A DNA stretch of 64,000 nucleotides, from positions 124,001 through 188,000 of the forward strand of contig NZ_RAQJ01000001.1 of assembly GCF_003610635.1 (NCBI RefSeq), written 5' to 3'. Below are positions 1-7,823 of the stretch, piece by piece (position 1 is the stretch's first letter; the number at the start of each line of letters is the position of its first letter). A model generated the notes under the pieces. The model was given only the letters and a program-made list of their open reading frames with translations, searched no databases and was not told where the DNA came from. The translations under genes and the position numbers were made by a program. This DNA comes from Ichthyenterobacterium magnum. GTDB lineage: Bacteria > Bacteroidota > Bacteroidia > Flavobacteriales > Flavobacteriaceae.

Positions 1-1789
1 GAAAAAGATTGTAATAATAGCATGTATTGCTTTAGGCTTCAATGCTTGTAAAAATGACACTAAAACAAGTAGTGACGAAACAACCAATGCAGAAATTGCC
101 TCTAACTTTAATGACATACTTAACTCATATTATGAAGAAGGCTTAAAGCTTAACCCTTTAAATGCAACTTCGGCTGGTGACAACAGATATAATGACAAGC
201 TTCCAGATGTTTTGTCTGATGAGTATACAGCAAAAATTAAAGCGTATTACACAGATTTTAAAAACAAAATCAATCAATTTGATGATGCAAATCTATCAGA
301 AAGTCAACAAATGAGCAAAGCTGTTTTAAATTGGGATTGTAATATCAATTTAGAACGATTAGCATTTAGAGAAGACTTGACGCCAATAAATCAAATGTGG
401 ACACAACAACTCACCATTGGTCAATTAGCAAGTGGAGCAAGCTCGCAACCTTTTAAAACTGTTGAAGACTATAATAATTGGCTAAAACGTTTAGATGGCT
501 ACTTATTATGGATGAACTCTGCCGAGGAAAAAATGAAAGAAGGTATTTTAATTGGTCATGTGTTACCAAAATCAATCATTAAAAAAGTGCTTCCACAGTT
601 AGAAACTTTAACAACTACTAATTTAGACGAACACTTATTTTATAATCCTATTAAAAATTTTCCTGACAGTTTTTCTGAAGAAGACAAAACTAGGCTTACT
701 GACAAATACAAGAATATGGTTTTAAACAAAATTGTACCTGCTTACAAAAAGCTACATGATTTTATGAGCACAACTTATTTAACTTCAGGAAGAGAAAGTA
801 GTGGTATTTCTGACACTCCAAATGGAAAAGACTATTATAAGCATCAAATAAAAACATATACAACTACAGATATGACTGCAGACGAGGTTCATGAAATTGG
901 ACTCAAAGAAGTAGCTCGTATTTTATCTGAAATGGAGAAAGTAAAAACTCAAGTAGGTTATAAAGGAGACCTTATCTCTTTCTTTGATTATGTAAGAAAC
1001 AATAAAGAGTTAATGCCTTTTAAAACGCCTGAAGCAGTAATTGCTAATTTTAAAAACATTCATAGCAAAATGATGCCTCAAGTAGAAAAACTATTTGATT
1101 TAAAACCAAAAACGCCATTTGAAGTAAGACGTACCGAAGCTTTTAGAGAAGCATCTGCAAGTGCCGAATACAATCCTGGATCTATTGATGGTACACGACC
1201 TGGCATCTTTTATACACCTGTACCTGATGCTACAAAATACAACACCTTTTCTGATGAGGCCTTATTTTTACATGAAGCAATTCCTGGTCATCATTTTCAA
1301 ATTTCATTACAACAAGAAAATAAAGACTTACCAAAATTCAGAAAAACATTATGGTATAGTGCTTATGGTGAAGGTTGGGCTTTATACACAGAATCTTTAG
1401 GAAAAGAATTAGGTTTATATACAGATCCTTATCAATATTTTGGTATGCTAGGCATGGAAATGCATCGTGCTATTCGCTTAGTTGTAGATACAGGATTGCA
1501 TGCAAAAGGTTGGACACGCGAGCAAGCTATTGAGTATTCATTAAAAAATGAAGCTGAAAGCGAAGCTAGTATTATTTCTGAAATAGAACGTTATATGGCA
1601 AACCCTGGACAAGCATTATCATATAAAATAGGGCAACTAAAAATTAGAAAATTACGAGCTAAAGCTGAAAAAGAACTTGGTGATAAATTTGACATTGCTC
1701 AATTTCATAATCAAGTATTAGAAACAGGGTGTATTCCTTTAGCCTTATTAGAAAATAAGATTGACAACTGGATTGCTTCTTTAAAGTAA
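1..1789 (+). CDS. DUF885 family lipoprotein (putative metallopeptidase), 5' end cut by two bases
   Basis: The reading frame is open to the left edge. Base 1 is a G followed by AAA AAG ATT, so it is most likely the last base of the ATG, giving about 596 residues. The first residues form a lipoprotein signal (KKIVIIACIALGFNAC), so the protein is probably exported and lipid-anchored. The metal-binding motif HEAIPGHH lies near residue 425 and EGWALYTE about 35 residues later; both are typical of DUF885 proteins, which are considered zinc-dependent peptidases. The substrate is unknown. A TTG at 212 would give a shorter product, but it would drop the signal peptide and part of the domain. The next gene starts 4 bases after the stop, so the two are probably co-transcribed. 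The family call is firm; the activity is inferred. Confidence 0.9.
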   Translation, partial: KKIVIIACIALGFNACKNDTKTSSDETTNAEIASNFNDILNSYYEEGLKLNPLNATSAGDNRYNDKLPDVLSDEYTAKIKAYYTDFKNKINQFDDANLSESQQMSKAVLNWDCNINLERLAFREDLTPINQMWTQQLTIGQLASGASSQPFKTVEDYNNWLKRLDGYLLWMNSAEEKMKEGILIGHVLPKSIIKKVLPQLETLTTTNLDEHLFYNPIKNFPDSFSEEDKTRLTDKYKNMVLNKIVPAYKKLHDFMSTTYLTSGRESSGISDTPNGKDYYKHQIKTYTTTDMTADEVHEIGLKEVARILSEMEKVKTQVGYKGDLISFFDYVRNNKELMPFKTPEAVIANFKNIHSKMMPQVEKLFDLKPKTPFEVRRTEAFREASASAEYNPGSIDGTRPGIFYTPVPDATKYNTFSDEALFLHEAIPGHHFQISLQQENKDLPKFRKTLWYSAYGEGWALYTESLGKELGLYTDPYQYFGMLGMEMHRAIRLVVDTGLHAKGWTREQAIEYSLKNEAESEASIISEIERYMANPGQALSYKIGQLKIRKLRAKAEKELGDKFDIAQFHNQVLETGCIPLALLENKIDNWIASLK

Positions 1790-1793
1790 ATTA

Positions 1794-2777
1794 ATGTCTT
1801 TTAAAACATACATCTTTATTATTTGTATATGTATTAGTAGTTTTGGTTTTACTCAAACCAATATTATTGATGCAGAAACTAAATATCCTGTATCATACGC
1901 CACAATTTCTTTTGGTAATGGTCAAGGTATATTTGCAGATGATGAAGGTGTATTTGTTTTTACTAAAAAATTATATCCAGATATAGACTCACTATATATA
2001 TCTGCATTAGGTTTTAAAGAGTTAGCAATTTCTACTATTAATTTACCCAAAACAATTGCTTTAGAAACACAGGTTAATGCTTTAGATGAAGTTGTAATCA
2101 CAAAAAAGATTAATAGAAAATTTAAAAAGGAAACCTTAAAACCCTATTTAGACGATGATTATTATAAGTGTTGGTTACCAACAATAGAAAGTGAAATAGC
2201 TGTTTATTTTAAGAATGAAGACCAAAAGTTAAAAAAAATAACAACTGTCTATTTTCCATTTGCTTTAGAATCTAGAAATTGGAAAAAACGTAAACGCACT
2301 AATACAGACAAACGTAAATTCTCAACGCTATTTAAAGTAAAGTTTTACACAAACATAAATGGTACTCCAGGAAAACCAATAAATACATCAACTATAGTAT
2401 TTAGAGCTACAGAACAACATGGCGATAAGTTTGAACTCGATGTATCTAAATATGATATATTTATTCCTAAATCTGGCATATTTGTTTCATTACAAGTATT
2501 AGGTTATACAGACCTAAACGGAAAGCTTCTACCTAACAAAAAATACAAAGAAATTAAAACCAGAAATAAAACAGTTAAAATCCCTACTAACTTTAGACCT
2601 CTTTTACCTTTCACAGATGAAATCTCTCAATACAATACGTTTATAAAGCGGGTTTTTATAAGTGGAAATAATTGGGTTCAGTTTAAAAAAGGAAATAGCA
2701 TAGAGTCTAGTTTATTAAAATCTAACCTTAATAATTATGGTATTGGCTTAGGTTATAATGTTTATAAAGATGAATAA
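1794..2777 (+). CDS. Exported carboxypeptidase-regulatory-domain-like protein
   Basis: The product is 327 residues and starts with a signal peptide ending near FGFTQ. Residues about 20-100 resemble the CarboxypepD_reg-like fold common on Bacteroidota surface proteins: IIDAETKYPVSYATISF opens it and ALDEVVITKK closes it. The rest (about 105-327) matches no family I recognise; it is basic and rich in beta-type segments. There is no TonB-dependent barrel. The protein is likely periplasmic or outer-membrane associated. It begins 4 bases after the DUF885 gene and ends one base before the convergent dipeptidase gene, so no terminator fits between them. The domain call is good; the function is unknown. 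Confidence 0.75.
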   Translation: MSFKTYIFIICICISSFGFTQTNIIDAETKYPVSYATISFGNGQGIFADDEGVFVFTKKLYPDIDSLYISALGFKELAISTINLPKTIALETQVNALDEVVITKKINRKFKKETLKPYLDDDYYKCWLPTIESEIAVYFKNEDQKLKKITTVYFPFALESRNWKKRKRTNTDKRKFSTLFKVKFYTNINGTPGKPINTSTIVFRATEQHGDKFELDVSKYDIFIPKSGIFVSLQVLGYTDLNGKLLPNKKYKEIKTRNKTVKIPTNFRPLLPFTDEISQYNTFIKRVFISGNNWVQFKKGNSIESSLLKSNLNNYGIGLGYNVYKDE

Positions 2778-2778
2778 G

Positions 2779-3459
2779 TTATTCTACTTCAAAATCAAAA
2801 TAGGTTTCAGGAAATGGTTCCCAACGCAGTGTAAAATGCCACCATTCTTTTGGGTAGTTTCTAAAATTATGCTTTAGCATTACAGTTTGCAATAATTGCC
2901 GATTTGTTTTTTGTGTTTTCGTAATGTTATCGTGATTCACCCAAGATTCAACACCAAAAAAATCATAAGGACTTCCCATATCTAAAGGTATATTAGTATT
3001 ACCATCAATAATGGTTAAATCTAAGGTGCTTCCTCTACTATGTCCAGAACGCGTAGCGATATATTCTTCTTTAAACAAAAAACGTTTTTCAACATCTGGA
3101 TAAAACTCTTGCTTATTTATAGTGTCATTTAAATCTCTAGCCCAATGCATAAAATGATTAACAGCACGCTGTGGTCTGTAACCATCATAAACTCTTAAAC
3201 ATAAATTTTGTTGTTGTAATTCGTCTTGAACTAATTTTAGAGCTTGAGCAGATTGCTCAGTTAAAATAAGAGTATTAGCATTATAACCATCTATAGTATC
3301 ACCAACAAAGTTATGCGTAGTAAAATATCGCAGCTCAACATCTAAATCAGGGATTATGTCTTTTACATATACAAATCCATCAGGCAAGCTAGATTTTTCT
3401 TGCATTGTAAACGCAAAAGTAATAGTTATAAGTACAAGTATTGTTAGTCCTTTTTTCAT
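2779..3459 (-). CDS. ddpX: D-alanyl-D-alanine dipeptidase (VanX/DdpX type, peptidase M15D)
   Basis: The 226-residue product has an N-terminal signal sequence (ILVLITITFAFTMQ), so it is exported. The M15 zinc motif SGHSRGSTLDLT lies near residue 140 and EWWHFTLR near residue 210; these supply the two His, one Asp and the catalytic Glu of the VanX family. RVYDGYRPQRAV matches the conserved Arg-containing substrate-binding segment. Family members hydrolyse the dipeptide D-Ala-D-Ala. Without vanH/vanA/vanS/vanR neighbours this is more likely a peptidoglycan turnover or nutrient enzyme than a resistance gene. It is convergent with the preceding gene and has a 590-base structured region behind its start. 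Confidence 0.9.
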   Translation of the reverse strand: MKKGLTILVLITITFAFTMQEKSSLPDGFVYVKDIIPDLDVELRYFTTHNFVGDTIDGYNANTLILTEQSAQALKLVQDELQQQNLCLRVYDGYRPQRAVNHFMHWARDLNDTINKQEFYPDVEKRFLFKEEYIATRSGHSRGSTLDLTIIDGNTNIPLDMGSPYDFFGVESWVNHDNITKTQKTNRQLLQTVMLKHNFRNYPKEWWHFTLRWEPFPETYFDFEVE

Positions 3460-3529
3460 TATGGTATTAGCTAATTTATATAAAAATAACTACTTCATAT
3501 TAACATCATAAATATATCGTTAGTTTATA

Positions 3530-3668
3530 AAAACAAAAAACCAAGGTCCCTCAACCTTGGTTTTCCTAATTTGCGTTTTATATATGTGGTAGATTTAGGG
3601 TCTCTAATTCTGCACATATGCAAATATTAATTAATTAATCCATTGAACTAAAAACTAAATTTTAGTAC
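3530..3668 (-). ncRNA. Candidate small RNA
   Basis: On the minus strand a TATATTTG box (3673-3680) is followed by about 100-130 bases that fold into a long hairpin. They end in the stem AAAACCAAGG/CCTTGGTTTT followed by a T-rich tail, the layout of a short independently terminated transcript. A second near-consensus box around 3615 could give an RNA of about 80 nt instead. No -33 TTG is seen at the right spacing and no known RNA family is recognised, so this is an inference from structure only. Confidence 0.3.
3537..3564 (-). terminator. Rho-independent terminator hairpin
   Basis: A 10-bp perfect stem AAAACCAAGG/CCTTGGTTTT encloses an 8-base loop. On the minus strand it is followed by TTTTTTGTTTTTAT. 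No minus-strand protein gene ends here, which is why a small RNA is proposed just upstream on that strand. Confidence 0.7.
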
Positions 3669-3830
3669 ACTTCAAATATATAATCTTATTTCATTGCATC
3701 AGTTAAAATACACTATTAATCGATGAAATACATTAAATTTTAACATTTGTAGATGAAATATTGCATTTAATCGATAAAATGCATTTAAGTTATTGCATTA
3801 ATTTTTGTAAACAGCTGTTTAAAAACTAAA

Positions 3831-3860
3831 AAAGCATCTCGTATTTGAGATGCTTTTTTA
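3831..3860. terminator. Bidirectional terminator-like hairpin
   Basis: A perfect 10-bp stem AAAGCATCTC/GAGATGCTTT with loop GTATTT is flanked by A-rich sequence on the left and TTTT on the right, so it could terminate in either direction. No protein gene ends nearby on either strand. Confidence 0.65.
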
Positions 3861-4012
3861 CTAACTAACCAACCAAATGTAATGTTACTCCTTTATTTAA
3901 GGTAATCACTCCTCGTTTAAAATCATCATAATCATTAACAATTAGTATTAAACAAATGACGTGCCAAACTTTATTTGGTAGAATAAAAATTTTGTTTTAC
4001 ATTTATGATATC

Positions 4013-4028
4013 AAAATGATATCATTTT
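4013..4028. promoter_or_regulatory. 16-bp perfect palindrome, possible operator of the SPFH gene
   Basis: AAAATGATATCATTTT is a perfect palindrome 24 bases before the SPFH start. A second copy of its core, TGATATCA, lies at 4006-4013. Two spaced palindromic half-site pairs are the usual arrangement for ribbon-helix-helix repressors, and such a protein is encoded at 5054. The link is an inference. Confidence 0.4.
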
Positions 4029-4052
4029 AAATTACACAAAATATTTACAATT

Positions 4053-4913
4053 ATGAAAGAAGAAAAAATTATTATTCCTGCAAACGGTTATCTTATGCTA
4101 ATTGTATTCCTTGTTTTATTCTTTGGTAGTATAGTTGCAATTTCTGTAACACATATTCCATGGTTTGGGTTTACAATTTTTTTGGGTATAATAACTGCAT
4201 TTGGTTTTTTAATGGTGCAACCAAATAATTCTCGAGTACTTCTATTATTTGGAAAATATGTAGGAACAGTTAATAAAAATGGCTTTTACTGGGTAAACCC
4301 CTTTTATACTAAAAAGAAAATATCTTTAAGAGCTAGCAATTTTGATAGTGAACGCTTAAAAGTAAATGATAAACTTGGTAATCCTGTAATGATAAGTACT
4401 ATACTAGTTTGGAGAGTGCAAGACACATATAAAGCTGCTTTTGATGTTGATAATTATGAAAACTTTGTGCGAGTACAAACTGATGCAGCAGTTCGTAAAT
4501 TAGCAAGTATGTATCCTTATGATAACTTTGCAGATGAAGGTCATGTAGAAGATATAACATTGCGTTCTAGTGTTAATGAAGTAAGTAACGCATTAGAAAA
4601 GGAGATTGACGAACGTTTATCTATTGCTGGAATTGAAGTGTTAGAAGCAAGAATAGGTTATCTTGCTTATGCTCAAGAAATTGCTAATGCAATGCTAAAA
4701 CGTCAACAAGCAACTGCTATAGTTGCAGCAAGACATAAAATAGTTGAAGGTGCAGTAAGCATGGTTGAAATGGCTCTAGAAGAATTAGGAAGGAAACAAA
4801 TTGTAGATTTAGACGAAGAACGTAAAGCTGCTATGGTTAGCAACCTTATGGTAATTTTATGCGGAGATAAAGATGCTTCTCCAGTATTAAATACAGGAAC
4901 GTTAAGTCATTAA
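4053..4913 (+). CDS. SPFH/Band 7 domain protein
   Basis: The 286-residue product has two hydrophobic helices (about residues 12-34 and 38-54), then a Band 7/SPFH domain with FGKYVGTV near residue 68 and NFVRVQTDAAVRKLAS near 143. A helical C-terminal part around KRQQATAIVAARHKIVEG follows. SPFH proteins form large membrane-bound oligomers that scaffold proteases or membrane microdomains; the specific role here is unknown. It is followed in the same direction by a small ribbon-helix-helix gene and a DUF819 gene. A palindrome lies just upstream. The start ATG at 4053 is the only one that keeps the first membrane helix. Confidence 0.88.
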   Translation: MKEEKIIIPANGYLMLIVFLVLFFGSIVAISVTHIPWFGFTIFLGIITAFGFLMVQPNNSRVLLLFGKYVGTVNKNGFYWVNPFYTKKKISLRASNFDSERLKVNDKLGNPVMISTILVWRVQDTYKAAFDVDNYENFVRVQTDAAVRKLASMYPYDNFADEGHVEDITLRSSVNEVSNALEKEIDERLSIAGIEVLEARIGYLAYAQEIANAMLKRQQATAIVAARHKIVEGAVSMVEMALEELGRKQIVDLDEERKAAMVSNLMVILCGDKDASPVLNTGTLSH

Positions 4914-5053
4914 ACTATGAAAAATTATACAAGAAAAGGTTGGACAATAAATTATATTAAGTGAAGTTTATCCATTAATTATTTTTAAACACAGCAAAGA
5001 TAAATAGAAAGATAAAACTAATTAAACTATTGAAGCTTTTATAAAACAATACT

Positions 5054-5239
5054 ATGGCTAAAAAGAAAGCCTTTGCATTACGTATAAATGAAGAAATGCT
5101 CAAAGCTATTGAAAAATGGGCTTCTGATGAGTTTAGAAGTACTAATGGGCAAATCGAGTGGATGCTTATGCAATATCTTAAAGAAAATAACAGGCAACCA
5201 AAACCTAAACCAGACAAGACAGATAAAAGCGACTCATAA
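5054..5239 (+). CDS. Arc-type ribbon-helix-helix DNA-binding protein
   Basis: The 61-residue protein MAKKKAFALRINEEMLKAIE... has the RHH layout: a short beta strand (AFALRI), helix A (EEMLKAIEKWASDE) and helix B (NGQIEWMLMQYLKENN). Its basic/acidic tail is rich in K, P and D. Such proteins bind palindromic operators as dimers. It sits 140 bases after the SPFH gene and just before the DUF819 gene, with no toxin gene next to it, so a toxin-antitoxin role is not supported. It may regulate the palindromes at 4006-4028. Two overlapping ORFs in other frames are shadows. Confidence 0.8.
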   Translation: MAKKKAFALRINEEMLKAIEKWASDEFRSTNGQIEWMLMQYLKENNRQPKPKPDKTDKSDS

Positions 5240-5301
5240 GCAAGTTGCTTTTTTTATGCGCTTTAATTTTGGTATTTTGCATCCTTAAAACAAACACTTT
5301 C

Positions 5302-6612
5302 ATGGAAAACCAACCATTATTTACTGACGATACTATTGTATTCGGCCTACTAATGCTAGCCTTAGGCTTTGTATTTTATACAGAATCTTTAAAAGGAGGC
5401 TTTTGGGAAAAATTTTATAAAATAGTACCAGGCTTATTTATGGCATATATGATTCCGGCCATGTTTACAACATTAGGATTAATAGCTCCAGAATGGGAAA
5501 CTACTACATCTTCTGGAGAAGTAATAGCTCATAAGTCAAGCTTGTACTATGTTGCTAGTCGTTATCTATTACCAGCAGCGTTAGTTTTAATGACCTTAAG
5601 TATAGATTTAAAAGCTGTATTTAACTTAGGTTGGAAAGCATTAATAATGTTTTTCACTGGCACATTAGGTATTGTAATTGGAGGCCCAATAGCCATATTA
5701 TTAATATCTATGGTATCACCAGAAACTGTTGGCGGTGTTGGGCCAGATGCTGTATGGCGTGGTTTATCGACTTTAGCAGGAAGCTGGATTGGTGGTGGAG
5801 CAAACCAAACTGCAATGTTAGAAATATATGGTTATAACCAAAAACTTTATGGAGGAATGGTGTTTGTTGATATTGTAGTCGCAAACATTTGGATGGCTCT
5901 TCTATTAATTGGAATTGGAAAACGCAAACGCATCAACAAATGGTTAAAAGCAGACACATCTTCAATTGAAGAACTTAAAGAAAAAGTTTCTACGTTCTCC
6001 GAAAGTGTAAAACGTAATCCATCATTAACAGATATCATGATTATTGGAGCTATTGCATTTGGCACAGTAAGTTTAGCACATTTAGGCTCAAACCTGTTAG
6101 CACCATTCTTTGATAATTTTGTTGCAACAATTGAGTCGCAAACAACAAGAAATGTATTCACATTTTTAGGTTCAAAATTCTTTTGGATGATAAGTATTTC
6201 TACACTTATAGCTATTCTTTTATCATTTACAAAAGCAAAAAATTATGAAGGTGCCGGAGCAAGTAAATTTGGAAGTGTTTTTATATATATACTTGTAGCT
6301 TCTATTGGTATGAAAATGGATCTAACACTTATTTTTGATAACCTTGGGTTAATAGCAATTGGTGTCGTTTGGATGACTATTCATGCTATTTTGCTCATTA
6401 CAGTTGCAAAACTTATAAGAGCACCATATTTCTTTTTAGCTGTTGGTAGTCAGGCTAATGTTGGTGGAGCTGCCTCTGCTCCAATTGTAGCCTCTGCATT
6501 TCACCCATCTTTAGCTACTGTAGGTGTTTTACTTGCAGTACTTGGTTATGCCGTAGGAACTGTTGCTGCAATAGGTTGTACAATTTTAATGCAATTAGCT
6601 GCTGCTAGTTAG
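5302..6612 (+). CDS. DUF819 family integral membrane protein
   Basis: From the ATG at 5302 (MENQPLFTDD) the product is 436 residues with about 11-12 hydrophobic helices, in the size range of DUF819 (YjcL-like) proteins. Typical glycine-rich stretches are SWIGGGANQTAML near residue 156 and SQANVGGAASAPIVAS near residue 384, both in the membrane portion. The family is predicted to transport an unknown substrate. The frame stays open to a TTG at 5245, but a near-consensus -7 box (GGTATTTTGC at about 5271-5280) lies between that TTG and the ATG, so I choose 5302. Confidence 0.88.
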   Translation: MENQPLFTDDTIVFGLLMLALGFVFYTESLKGGFWEKFYKIVPGLFMAYMIPAMFTTLGLIAPEWETTTSSGEVIAHKSSLYYVASRYLLPAALVLMTLSIDLKAVFNLGWKALIMFFTGTLGIVIGGPIAILLISMVSPETVGGVGPDAVWRGLSTLAGSWIGGGANQTAMLEIYGYNQKLYGGMVFVDIVVANIWMALLLIGIGKRKRINKWLKADTSSIEELKEKVSTFSESVKRNPSLTDIMIIGAIAFGTVSLAHLGSNLLAPFFDNFVATIESQTTRNVFTFLGSKFFWMISISTLIAILLSFTKAKNYEGAGASKFGSVFIYILVASIGMKMDLTLIFDNLGLIAIGVVWMTIHAILLITVAKLIRAPYFFLAVGSQANVGGAASAPIVASAFHPSLATVGVLLAVLGYAVGTVAAIGCTILMQLAAAS

Positions 6613-6662
6613 TATTTAAAAAATAATTATAAGATATTTGCGCTCTAAATTTTAAAGCTTAA

Positions 6663-7355
6663 ATGAAAAATTTTCTAGCATTACTTATTTGCATTTTAAT
6701 AGTGTCTTGTACAAAAGAGGAACACGATTTTACATTAAAAGGATATGTAAAAGGTTTAAAGAAAGGAACGGTTTACCTTCAAAAACAACAAGATTCACTT
6801 ATAGTTTCTGTTGATTCATTAGAGATTACCGGAAATTCAAATTTCGAATTACATACAGATTTAACTGAGCCTGAAGTATTGTTTCTTCGTTTAGATAAAA
6901 ATGACACAGATGAAGGTGTTATTGTCTTTTTTGCTGATAAAGGTGTTACCGAAATTAATTCAACCTTAAAAAATTTCAACTTTGATGCTAAAGTAAATGG
7001 TTCTAAACAACAAAAAGTATTAGAAGATTACCTTTTAGTAATGTCTAAATTCAATGATCAAAACTTAGACTTAATAAAAGAAAAGTTTGACGCCCAAAAA
7101 GAAAAAGATTCTGTTGGCATTTTAGATTTTAAAAACAACTATAATAACTTAATAAAACGAAAATATTTATATACTATCAACTTTGCTGTTACTAATAAAG
7201 ATAGTGAAGTTGCACCTTATTTGGCTTTAAGTGAAATACCTAATACAAGTATTAAGTATCTAGAAACTATTTACGATGCACTAGATGAAACCATTAAAGC
7301 ATCCAAATATGGCAAGCAACTAAAAGAAACCATTCAACTTCGTAAAGAAGAATAA
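6663..7355 (+). CDS. DUF4369 domain lipoprotein
   Basis: The 230-residue product starts with a lipoprotein signal whose lipobox is LIVSC at residues 12-16. Residues about 24-120 (FTLKGYVKGLKKGTVYLQK...) match the DUF4369 beta-rich domain found at the N-terminus of many Bacteroidota lipoproteins, often ahead of a thioredoxin-like domain. Here no thioredoxin domain or CxxC follows; the C-terminal half is helical and charged. It is therefore a DUF4369-only, probably outer-membrane-anchored lipoprotein of unknown function. It follows DUF819 by 50 bases and ends in a strong terminator. Confidence 0.8.
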   Translation: MKNFLALLICILIVSCTKEEHDFTLKGYVKGLKKGTVYLQKQQDSLIVSVDSLEITGNSNFELHTDLTEPEVLFLRLDKNDTDEGVIVFFADKGVTEINSTLKNFNFDAKVNGSKQQKVLEDYLLVMSKFNDQNLDLIKEKFDAQKEKDSVGILDFKNNYNNLIKRKYLYTINFAVTNKDSEVAPYLALSEIPNTSIKYLETIYDALDETIKASKYGKQLKETIQLRKEE

Positions 7356-7392
7356 AAAAATCCCAAACTAAAATTAGTTTGGGATTTTTTTT
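7355..7392 (+). terminator. Rho-independent terminator after the DUF4369 gene
   Basis: A long perfect stem AAAATCCCAAACTAA / TTAGTTTGGGATTTT is followed by a T tract directly after the stop codon. The A-rich left side means it may also stop minus-strand transcripts leaving the tRNA-Thr gene. Confidence 0.9.
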
Positions 7393-7393
7393 G

Positions 7394-7467
7394 AGCCGAT
7401 GGAGGGACTCGAACCCACGACCTGCTGATTACAAATCAGCTGCTCTAGCCAGCTGAGCTACATCGGC
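7394..7467 (-). tRNA. tRNA-Thr (anticodon TGT)
   Basis: A 74-nt cloverleaf has acceptor GCCGATG/CATCGGC, D arm AGCTCAGCTGG and anticodon stem CTGAT/ATCAG with loop TTTGTAA. The T arm contains GGTTCGAGTCC. The anticodon TGT reads ACA. The sequence is identical to the copy at 25531-25604. Confidence 0.97.
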
Positions 7468-7525
7468 TTTTGAAGCTGCAAGTATAATTTAGAAAACTAG
7501 TTTTGCAAATCTTCAATAAACTTTA

Positions 7526-7792
7526 TTAAAGTTTATTTATTTTTTCAATTAAGTCTTTACCTTTTGCTTCTAGTTCTGCATTAATTGATTTAAAGTGTGC
7601 TTTTTTATTCTCTACACTTCTATTATTTACTTTAGCTATTAAGTCATCAAACGTTGCAATAGCTTCATCTATAATTGCTTCGCTCTTTTTTGTGTCTTTG
7701 TCTGTATTTGTGTATTCCCAAACATAAACTGCTTCAATAATATCTCCTAAAACAAAATTGATGTCCTTTTTTAAATCTCTAACATTTGCCAT
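7526..7792 (-). CDS. Small conserved-looking helical protein of unknown function
   Basis: The 88-residue product is predicted to be almost entirely helical, with no signal peptide or membrane segment (MANVRDLKKDINFVLGD...). It has no Cys and ends LIEKINKL. I recognise no domain. It is the last gene of the idi-queD-manA direction, 31 bases after manA, so it may be co-transcribed. A cytoplasmic helical-bundle protein is the most that can be said. Confidence 0.65.
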   Translation of the reverse strand: MANVRDLKKDINFVLGDIIEAVYVWEYTNTDKDTKKSEAIIDEAIATFDDLIAKVNNRSVENKKAHFKSINAELEAKGKDLIEKINKL

Positions 7793-7823
7793 AATATAAA
7801 TTTGTATTTATTTGAGTGCAAAA

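Larger units (their letters stand above)
3460..4052. other. Gene-free structured region between ddpX and the SPFH gene
   Basis: No credible protein gene is visible in these 593 bases. The region holds two strong hairpins with T/A tracts (3537-3564 and 3831-3856), an internal hairpin pairing ATATGTG near 3583 with CACATAT near 3614, and a -7-like TATATTTG on the minus strand at 3673-3680. It also has degenerate AT-rich repeats around ATCGATRAAAT (about 3716-3790) and a 16-bp palindrome at 4013-4028 just before the SPFH gene. The content suggests at least one small RNA plus regulatory sites. Confidence 0.6.

Noticed and set aside
212-214. TTG start for the DUF885 gene
   Set aside because: The frame continues upstream to a lipoprotein signal whose ATG ends at base 1, so the TTG is internal.
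2779-3459. Vancomycin resistance gene
   Set aside because: The VanX-like enzyme lacks vanH/vanA partners and has a signal peptide, so a peptidoglycan turnover role is more likely.
4917-4964. Short ORF MKNYTRKGWTINYIK after the SPFH gene
   Set aside because: Only 15 codons with no homologue recognised; it could be the remnant of a small gene but cannot be supported.
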